A stretch of DNA of 62,000 nucleotides from the NCBI GenBank assembly GCA_964035545.1, contig OZ037766.1, positions 26,952,673 to 27,014,672 of the forward strand, written 5' to 3'. Both the position numbers and the translations under genes were made by a program. Shown one piece after another: positions 52,849 to 62,000 of the stretch (positions are counted from its first letter, which is position 1; every line of letters begins with the position of its first letter). Below the pieces are notes generated by a model that had not been told where the DNA came from, did no database searches, and was given only the letters and a program-made list of their open reading frames with translations. This DNA comes from Bugula neritina. Its lineage: Eukaryota > Bryozoa > Gymnolaemata > Cheilostomatida > Bugulidae.

Positions 52849-54764
52849 GAATTTTGTTTTCAAATGCAACTTCGCTTGTAAATTGTGTCAAAGTGTGTTT
52901 TTACAGAGAGAAATTGTAAGAATGGATCTTAGGTTTTAAATTATCTCAAATCTCAATTTTCTTAAGAATTATTATGCCAGTCATAAAAGGAACTCTGATC
53001 ATACAACATTTTGCTGCAATCACATTTAACTATTATAGCTGGTTTGACATGCAATAACAAATATTTCAAAAGCTACATACCTAATTCTTATATATCTATT
53101 ATAACATGTTCAAAACACAACTACTGTCGACTAATGGCCATAAAACATTGGAAATATACTGATTAAAATTAGCATGAAATATTTTAAACAAATTCACACA
53201 GCTATTTATAGTTCTTACTGCAAAACACCAAACTCATAGGTACCCAAATGCCTTCCGGTTTTCTAATGTATTAACAAAACAAAGAAGCAGATATAACGTA
53301 CTGAAGGCTATATGATCAAAAACTTTTTAGGAGCTAAAAATTTGTAAAATATATATGAGTTTTGTTTCACAAAGAGATCACAAATCGGTACCGTAGTGAA
53401 CTAGCAATAAATTAGTATGCGTGAGCCTTAACATCTCAAAAGTTCTAAATCATATATATTAACAAAATAGGAAGCTCATAGCACGTAAATAATGATGGTC
53501 ACATACAATATAAATATGAAAATTAACAGCAATTTAGACCATTCGCAGAAGCAAAAAAAATAAAAGTCAATGTTAAATTTTCTTTTGAAATTATCAGCAT
53601 TTGCCAAAAACAATTTTATAGGAGTATAAAAATATGAAGTGTCAATAGTACTAATTAGTATTTAAATGATAATTTATAATATAGCAACTTACTTGAGAAG
53701 CTACTTGGTTTTCCCTTTGTGCAATGCTTTATGAAAGACATCAGGGCATAACGCTCTGCTTTATAGTGACACCTATTGTATGGAGTGCTGCATATTTTAT
53801 AAGATAAGCAGCATATAATTGAGATTTTTGTCATAAAAAGTCTAACCATAAAGTAGCTGACCCATTGTTGCAGTAGCAAGTTTTGTTTATTAAGTCAAAA
53901 AGAAAAATACAAACTGTAATTATAAAATGTTATACATATCATGTGCCCAGCCAGCTAGTATTGCTTATAATTAACAATATATTAAATTTCCTTCAAGTAG
54001 GCTATTATTAACTGCTTTACGAGTGAAATAGGCTGCAGTGGTGTTTTAAACATGGGAAAAATATAATATCTACATCTACTTTTAAACAGAAGCAATTTGG
54101 TCTTTACTAATGGAGAAATCGTTTTTATATACTTATGCATGGTTATATTCTTATACAAAATAAAACATAATATTTGGTTCCACAACCATATTCAACTTGT
54201 TTCGAGATTGTGGAGAAAAAGTAAAAAAAGGATTGCATGGCTATTTTAAAAAGTTAAATAATAATTAAAGACAAAAGACGTTATCTCTCATATTGTTAGA
54301 GAGTGGAGTGTGTCGCAATAAGAATTGATACAAATTGATGATAAACTTTTTATGTATAAACATCAAGACTTGGATGGGTTCAGCATATTACATTTTACTT
54401 GCATATTGTTGAGTTTTAGTTGAGGGGGGCTGCTTCAGGCACTCAACACTAAGCAAATCGTACTAAAGAACCAGGGTGACTGTTTAGTCTCAAGATGGTG
54501 GAGTGCCAAATGTCTACAGAGTGTGATGTGCAAAAGTAATACATATTAGCCAACACAACCACCTCGGTGTAGAAACTGGAGCCCTGATGGTGTTTTGATA
54601 ACTTCCTCGGAATATCAAACTTTATTTTACTAGCTTAGGGAGTTTTTCTGAAATGAATCGGCTTTTACTCAATGCGAGTTTATAAAAAGCTGAGCTCGGA
54701 GGCTGGCGTTTTATCGGTAGCAGCAAAAAATAAATTTTGCCATGCTACATACTTGTCAGAGAAC
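52622..54764. other. Intergenic between ErbB-like and Nup98-96 genes
   Basis: AT-rich, with an A run of about 28 at 52,818-52,846. No gene recognised; short open frames lack splice or start context. Confidence 0.45.
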
Positions 54765-54960
54765 AGCTGTGGTCTAGGGGTTAGAGAAATACGAGGTTAG
54801 TGTTTGTTAGGAAGAGCATTCAGTCATAATTGCTTCTGTGCCACATAAGAATGAGTCTTTAACCTGCTTTAAAATCCCTTTTCATATGGGATAATGACCA
54901 TACTCATGTGTGAGTTACAGGCTTGTCAGAATTGGTACAAGTTGGGTACGAGCTATTTCA
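54765..54960 (+). mobile_element. tRNA-derived SINE, copy 2
   Basis: Begins GAGAACAGCTGTGGTCTAGG (A-box-like TGGTCTAGGGGTTAG), and shares the body CAGTCATAATTGCTTCTG and AATGAGTCTTTAACCTGCTT with the minus-strand copy at 45,300-45,565. Flanking target duplications were not identified. Confidence 0.6.
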
Positions 54961-55478
54961 ATCGGCTAAGAACGTGAAATACATTACAGCAGTTTTTGTG
55001 GAACACTATTACCAATATTAAACACATCACAGTGTCTTCCATATTTATTTATTAGCTATAATTACATACTAAACATGGACTTAATTTGAATACTTAACTG
55101 TAATGTCCAGGCAGCTGTCAATAAAAAGAGAGTATAACATATATGAGCGTTTGTACGATGTAGTGGGATGGAAATATAACATAAGTTTTACCAACACAGG
55201 CATAAAATGTTGCAGGAATTACAGCGTATGAATACATATATAAAAATGATGCAGTAAAGCTTAGGTAGATCAGACATATGCTTTTTCAGTCACACTATTT
55301 TGGTGTTTCTATTAACAAAAGTTGCCTGCTGACAGAAGAATGTTAAGATCCCAGTATTACATCATTTCTCATTGTCTCTTGATTCTGGTTCTTTGGTAAG
55401 TGAAATGTCACATTGGATGGATGGATCTACAAGCGGCTTGATATTTCAGCAACTGGAAGTTATATTCTCCCGGCAGTA
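54961..55478. other. 3' flank of Nup98-96
   Basis: Nothing recognised; contains the 3' UTR of the minus-strand gene ending at 55,479. Confidence 0.4.
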
Positions 55479-58400
55479 CTAGTATTCCAGCATAAATGAG
55501 GACATAGTCTCTTTAAGAAGAATAACTGAATCGTCAGACTGCAGAGGAAGTTGACTGAACGGTTCGGCAACATATCTAAAAATAGATCAGACATTTTATC
55601 ATGGGAGGAGCATGTTGAGGTAAAGCAATAAAAGGCTCGTGAATTGTGAAGTGTTTGATAGGCAGTTGAAAAGCTGACCAAAACAAAAGTTCTTGGATAT
55701 ACATAGCTATATTAGTTCATGAACAGATCAACTGTTTCTATAACACTGCTGGATGTTTATTTTGGAAATTGCAAAATATGACTTTTATTACAATAATACA
55801 ACTTAAAGAAAACTACGATGCAGCACCTTTAACACCTTTTATCTAGCAAAAAGACATGCTAAAGACAACATAACGTTGGTATACACATGTGATAAGACTA
55901 GTTGATTTAATGTAAAAATATCTAAAAAAAAACTTATGTGAAAAGGAACTACAGTGAGAATAGCGCACCTAGATGAGAGAGTTCCAGTGTTCTCAATTGT
56001 GTTCTCTTTATCCAGTGACATGACAAACTTCATATGTTGAACTGTGTGCAGAGCCATAGTAGACTGCGCCAGGCAGTGCATAGGAGTGGGTGTGGCTAGG
56101 GACAGAAGTCGTCTTCCCAAAGACTTCACCTCAGGCTTCAGTTTTTCTATCGAATATCCGTCTGCTTGTCCGGACTTCTGTTGAAAGAAACAATGTTGCT
56201 ATATCATAGTAGACAACATGATGAGTGACTATATTATGGTAGACAACATGATGAACAGCTATATCATAGTAGACAATGTGATGAAGTAGCTATATCAAAC
56301 AGGGGAAAGTTACTTCAACAAGCTTTTCCTGATGGTAAATGGTAGAATTGATTGCTACTGAAAGTTATACATATTTTGGAATTATTTTACTACGATTTAG
56401 AGAAGAATGGAGTTAAAATATATAGTACAATTGATATGATATAAGCTAAAAATATTTAAAGGTAAACTGCAGCTGTTACCCACCATTATTTTTAAACATT
56501 CTGTAACTCGTTCAATCATGCATGGAGACAGTAGGATATGAAAAATATAAATTGTAAGATTAAATGGAGATACAAGGATATAGCCTACCTGTCTTAGATC
56601 ATTGACAACATCATATATAGTTATATAATCCAGGTAAATCTTTCCCCCAGTCATCCACCCACTCACAGAGTCACATGACTGCTGCAACTTGTCTAAGTAT
56701 GAGTGGAGGCTGTCCAAGTCATCTGAAACACGCATATATAAGCACATATAAGCATATATAAGCACATATAAACACACAAGTATATATAAGCATATATAAG
56801 TATATAATATAAGCATTGGAAAGTATATGTAACTACATGACACATGTATATTTAATAAACAATGTCAGATAGTACACAGGGAATTGTCTCACCAACATCA
56901 CTAAACTGTGAGAGTGTGCATGTGATGTGTGCGTATGTACACCCATCTACAGAAATACCTACAGATGTAAACATGGCACAGAGACACTAACACACACCTA
57001 ATATATAAATATGCATTGTCTTCAGAACTGGTTAGTTAAAAGAACATGCATACAGCCTGACCATACATGATAGTTATGCAGCATAAAGCCATCTCATCAA
57101 GAGAGTATAACCCTCATTATCAGAATAAACACCTACCATTGACTATCAGCTGTGGGGCTATGTGCAGCAAAACAATCTTGTGGGCGGGGTTTAGCTGGTC
57201 AGAATGGAGGAGATGCCACGCCTCTTCTTCGTGCAGACCTTCGCATCTTGATTTGATTGCTTTGACCTCATGCAACCACTTCTCGGGAACATGCAGCTGC
57301 TCCAGTACAAACTTTTCTTTGCCCAAGTAGTTAGAGTCGCCGGTGTCCATGTCATCACTCGTTGACATGATCTCAAGGTCACTGTTCTCACTTTCCGTGA
57401 CGTTGAGTTGGACGTTACGCAGAAGCAGGTCTTTGACCAATTTTTCTCGACTAAATGTGAGCAACAATGGCAGTGATAGGAAATAACAACAAGACATAGA
57501 AGATAGAACCTGTATTGTTATAGAGTAGTTATTCTTGTGACTCTACTCACATGTGAGGGGAGGGTAGGTTTAGAAGAGGAAGTACCGCCCACTCCCACAA
57601 TCCACAGCTTTCTAGCTGCTCGGCATATCGGGTGTGTATAGCAGCTGCTTGGTGGGGCTCCAGATGTGTGTAGTTTAGTGAGTAGAGCACCTGCATGAGG
57701 TGCCAGCTGCAACACAATAGTAGAGGAATCATTCTATCTACAGATGAGTCATTCTATCTACAGATGAGTCATTCTACAGATAATATTCTGACAGGTGTCA
57801 CTCACCTGAGGTGGTAGTCAAGAGGATCACAGGTACTGCTAGCCGATGAGAGAAGCTCATCTAGTCTGTAGCTGCTGTTGGAGTAAAGTTTGAGCAGGTG
57901 ATAGCAGGTGTCCTTGCAGTCGGAGTGAATAACCTCAGTGTCTTCCATGTACAGCGGTAAGGGTGGTGCAGCGTAACCTCCGCAATCGGTGTCTTCTTTC
58001 CACGCCGCGTCATAGTGAGCTATGCTAGCATTTATATTCATCTGTAAAACAATAGAATTGTCTAGGATATCAAATCTTGAGAATGTGAAAAATACCATCA
58101 ATGATATCGAATAACTCGAGTAGGTTAAAGTTCAAAGCAGACATATACCTTAGCAGGACTGTACCAGTAGTGTATGGCCAGGGCTCTCTTCCAGTCCAGG
58201 TCCACACAGCAGTTGGTCAGCTGGGTGGCATTCTCCCACACCATGGTGCCGGAGAGCAGAACGTAGAGCTTGAATCTGTCGTCGGAGATATATTTGTCAG
58301 CCTGCCAATATTGAGTACAAAATAAACCACCTACGAAGAGACACGACTCACGCATGCTTGGTAAGGAATCACAGCATATATGCAGCTAAACACCTATCTC

Positions 58401-61400
58401 TACACAAACACCACTCAGGTTAATAGTGGACCCTGATACAACGGTACCTAGCCACTGAAGAGCTACAACTAACAGTAATCATAAGCTCTAACTACTGGTA
58501 TATTATCTACCAACAAATGGCCAGCAGTTGCCATAGCAACATACCATGGTCTTATTCCAGTCACAGAGCTGTTTATTCAGTAGGGTCTTCAGGTCTTGAC
58601 AAGTGCCAGCTTGTGATAGCAACAACGCTAGTCTTAGGTCTTTGTTTTCTATAGCCAACTTTGTAGCCTCAGGAATTTGACGAGCTGTCAGATGGGAAAA
58701 TATCGCCGCAGTAACCCCATTAGTCTACAACAAATGAAGCCATTCTAGAAACAGAGGGCTATAGCGGTCACAAATAACATATTTCCATCATAAGCTAAAG
58801 GCTGAAGCACAGCTTTTCAATGCTAGTTGAGTGATATTTGATAAATTAGCAGAATATGTAGATGGTTAAAATATTAAGTTCTTCCAGCAAAATCTGTGTT
58901 GCTGTCGTGACAGTATAAGCAAACCTTTTGAGCTTTTTTAGTTGTTTCCTGTTGAACGTAGTAATTAGCAGAGTAAGACAGCCACCTCGAGAAAGCCTCA
59001 GATCTGGCATTTTGATATAGATAGCTGTCAGTATCCAAGTCTACAATGATATCCAAACATAGATGTCAGAATCAATCTTATCATGCACATAAACCGCTAG
59101 AATCGCTGTAATTTAACAATAAGTGCACACGTATAGCTGTAAATACTAAAGAAGGTTTTGCGGGGCACCCGTTGGAAGTTTGCAAAGACACTGGGAGGTT
59201 TCTTGCCAAATCCAAAATCCAACAGGAATGAACGAGTCCATTTTGAATACAAAATAAATTATTTTATACTAATATATTATAACTTATATATTATAACTTG
59301 TTTATTTGCATCCTCATTGTACTTCTACATAATCAATATCTCCTCCATGTAGAGACATAAAGAGACACACAGACATATGTACACCTATAGAATAGATCAT
59401 CTCACCATCGATGTGCTCAAACTCTGGCAGAGAGCCCCAAAGCGCCACCATCAGCTCCCACACCAGAATGTTATGTCTGAACATTGTCAGCACCTCGCTG
59501 TCGCACTGACTCGCCACGGCAGCATCCAGGTCATTCAGAGACTCTCTGCCGTAACTGTGTAACGCAGCAATGCCGGGCTGAGGCGTGACCTTTGGATTAC
59601 CTTCCTCAATACCGCTAAAGTCTGTGTGCGCCAGTTGAACTTTCAGCGCTTTGATTTTAGTCTCCTTAAACACAAACAGCAATAACTGATGAATTCTGTG
59701 TTTCAACAGAATGAACTGTGAATACTGAGAATACGTTGTGGTGAGAGAGGCAGTTACTTGTCAGTTCAATAGTACAACATTTAAATAGACGTAGGAGCAA
59801 ACAAAGACATGGTAAAATATTTCACTAATGAAAAGAGAATAAATGAGCAATTGCTTGGCAATCTAACAAATCATATCATAGAGTAAACCTAACAAAGATT
59901 TAGTGTCTCTTTTTCCCAAAGAAAACATGTTTTTATTAGATATTTCAGCTCATGCTTGAGACGAAAACGATTAAACTTGCATACGAATTCTCTGCAAAAC
60001 AAAGATTAGGTCTCATAACAGGCTTCTTATCACGTGTCTCACACTCCACAATATATTACTACAGATAAGGAAAAAGCTGAGTATGGTGGACTCACTATAA
60101 CAAGGGCGTCAGAAGAGAAAGCCTGTGTCCCAGTACACGAAGATTCTAAGCTAACTTGATAGCATGATGTTGGACGAGTTCTCGCAGGAGAAAGGATAGA
60201 AAATTTGTTGCTCAAAATCTCTGGCCTGTCGGAACCTGCAGAATCTAAAATTAGAAATATGTAAACCTGCAGCAAATCCCAGTCCAACTGGGTTGACAAG
60301 TAACTGCTACAGAGAACAGCATCAACAAACAGAATGCATTGACAAGTATAGTGTCACTTCGACATTAATCAACACTTTCATTATACAACCTTCATCAATT
60401 AATATTGCTTGCTTTGTGACAAAAAGTCTGTGATTGAAGTTGACTAGGATGTGGTACTACATTGTACAGCAATAAATATAATAAAATACTATATAAAACG
60501 CATAATGTTTTAAACTAATAAAAGCCCATGCCATTACCAAACAAGTAGGAGCTAATTTTCATAAATAATGAACAAAAATGAAAAAGTACATATTACATGG
60601 CATGTAGTTTAAATACCTGATTCAAACACACTGTGCTTTCCGTTGTGAGCCAAGGTCATCTTGGGCCCCCATCCTACACGTGACCTCCGACCTTCCTTGC
60701 AGCCAGCATCTATGATACACCGGCCATTCTTGTGCACTACAAACACATTAGACATATTACAGTGAGAGAACCATAATACAATCATGTACTTAAACTGAAT
60801 ACTTTAGTGCATAAACAGATAGGTGTGTATATTTAGATAAGTGATAATTTCTCAAACCATTGGAAGGATAGAAATATGAAGTCACGTACACATGACACAT
60901 TCTAATTTTATAAAAATATTGAGGAAAATAATGAGACAACTCCCAAACACAACACTGTTTTGCCCATTATTTATACCCGCCTTACTAGCTACCTTACTAG
61001 CCAACCATTGTGCTTGTGTCAGTGAAATGAATTCAACAGCGTTTGCTGTAGCCAAATGCCATATAATATATAATATTTGCCATTCATCACTTTTTATAAA
61101 AATATAATAAACATGCTTTTTTGTATTTTGAAGTCAAGAATGACTGACACCCACTGCTTTTCAATAACCTAGAATACTCCATGACATTGAAATCAACACA
61201 ATATACACTAATCTCTATATTTACTAGAGTTGGAGTTGTACTCACATATAGATTTCTTGAGCGGAATCCTCGACAGCTGTAGCCTGAGACCCTGTATTTT
61301 AACTTTCGGTTTGAGGGGAATCTCCATACCACTCGGCAAGGAGATATAATCAGGCTCTGGAACAGTTATATCTGTGCTCATCCGATGCGACTTCAATAGA

Positions 61401-62000
61401 GGGTCACTCTTGTTGGACTCTGTACGAACACAAATGTGTCATTTGAATTACTGACTAGCCTCAAATTATATATTTGATAGACATACTATTCAACTGTTTT
61501 AAATACAACTGAAAATAATCAGAAAGTATAAATTTCTTTCGGGCAAATAGTTCAGCAAAAGCTAAATAATAATTTCGAAATTTTCAGAGGCAAGACCATC
61601 CCAATGCTGGCTGATATAAAAAATTCCACTCCAACAAAAGAAAAATGCTTACAGCTAGTTGATTTGATGGAAAATTTAAATTTCTTTTAGATAAATAGTT
61701 CACCAAAAGCACAGTACTACAATACCACTCCAATCCTAGCTAATATAAAATGATACTCCAAAAGAAGAAAACTGTTCACAGCTAATTGACCTGGTTTAAT
61801 TCACAACTTATTGTAGGTATACGTAACAACTTATTGTAGGTATATGTAACAGCTTACCGTAGGTATATGTAACAGCTTACCTAGTCTAGCCTCAGATTTG
61901 AAGAAACTGGACGACAACTTATCGAGGGACGGTGACAAGCCAATCTTACTGGAACGGACGAGAGGGGACTGAGACAAGGGAGTTACCGAATCCAGCATAG
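55479..62000 (-). CDS. NUP98: Nuclear pore protein Nup98-Nup96, Nup96 part (5' end outside window)
   Basis: Fourteen minus-strand exons: 61881-62000 (cut by window end), 61246-61419, 60617-60736, 60096-60244, 59406-59664, 58925-59040, 58545-58724, 58149-58301, 57806-58041, 57551-57706, 57137-57450, 56589-56722, 55969-56177, 55479-55575 (stop TAG). Phases fit throughout; the window shows 804 residues. Family hallmarks: SRVGWGPKMTLAH, TARQIPEATKLAIENKDLRLALLLSQ, DLDWKRALAIHYWY, CYHLLKLYSNSSY, DPLDYHLSWHLMQVLYSLNYTHL, EQLESCGLWEWAVLPLL and VPEKWLHEVKAIKSR. Nup96 is made as a Nup98-Nup96 precursor cut by the autoproteolytic Nup98 domain, and forms part of the Y-complex scaffold of the pore. The Nup98 FG repeats and cleavage site lie beyond position 62,000. 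Confidence 0.95.
56205..56300. repeat. About 34-bp tandem repeat, three units
   Basis: TATATCATAGTAGACAACAT and variants repeat three times in an intron of Nup98-96. Confidence 0.8.
57728..57778. repeat. 20-bp tandem repeat
   Basis: CATTCTATCTACAGATGAGT occurs two and a half times in a short Nup98-96 intron. Confidence 0.85.
61805..61885. repeat. 23-bp tandem repeat covering a splice donor
   Basis: Three units of TATTGTAGGTATATGTAACA with variants. On the coding strand two carry GTAAGCTGTTACATATACC, so the used donor at 61,880 is copied 23 bases downstream (61,857). Confidence 0.75.

Noticed and set aside
57191-57397. Alternative reading frames over Nup96 exons
   Set aside because: Shadows of the exon 57,137-57,450, whose frame matches Nup96.

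Overview
This is a nuclear genome window from an intron-rich, AT-rich invertebrate animal. Genes are split into many short exons with GT-AG introns, polyadenylation signals are AATAAA-like, and several classes of eukaryotic transposable element are present. The protein set (signal peptidase subunit, Nup98-96, SLC16-type transporters, an ErbB-type ectodomain) is metazoan. The Rex/Babar-like LINE, Ty3-like LTR elements, hAT and PIF/Harbinger-like elements suggest a spiralian-like invertebrate, but I cannot name the phylum from sequence alone.

Layout. (1) 0.7-11.5 kb: three 3' exons of an unrecognised coiled-coil gene (minus strand), with a 9.5-kb intron packed with a LINE endonuclease fragment, the 5' half of a Ty3-like LTR element, the 3' end of a second LTR element with a C2H2 zinc-finger ORF, and a LINE reverse-transcriptase remnant split by a 344-bp MITE. 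(2) 13.4-18.5 kb: nested transposons (a 229-bp foldback element, a 1.69-kb hAT element with perfect 8-bp target duplication) and a decayed RNase H-integrase polyprotein. (3) 20.2-25.3 kb: a 9-exon SLC16-like transporter (minus). (4) 26.3-26.8 kb: a second, non-autonomous hAT element. (5) 27.7-30.3 kb: SPCS3 (plus). (6) 31.5-35.3 kb: a 7-exon secreted NHL-propeller protein (minus), with a duplicated last exon at 36.3 kb. (7) 38.6-42.2 kb: a 7-exon monocarboxylate-transporter-like gene (plus). (8) 43.1-52.6 kb: a 14-exon ErbB/EGFR-type receptor ectodomain with no kinase (minus). (9) 55.5-62.0 kb: the 3' part of Nup98-Nup96 (minus), running off the window end.

Exon models were built by hand from splice sites and reading phase. 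Where start and stop are both in the window the summed exon lengths are multiples of three: transporter 1 457 aa, SPCS3 182 aa, NHL protein 529 aa, transporter 2 424 aa, ErbB-like protein 785 aa. The genes are an ordinary mix without an obvious shared pathway. The most interesting item is the kinase-less ErbB ectodomain gene: its exons run from signal peptide to a stop codon after the second cysteine-rich region, and the space before the convergent neighbour holds no kinase exon. It looks like a dedicated secreted or membrane-anchored ligand-binding (decoy-type) receptor. Other notable structures are an in-frame 21-bp tandem repeat that multiplies a splice acceptor in transporter 1, paired transposon copies whose removal restores interrupted reading frames, and a near-perfect 22-bp hairpin in an intron of transporter 2.
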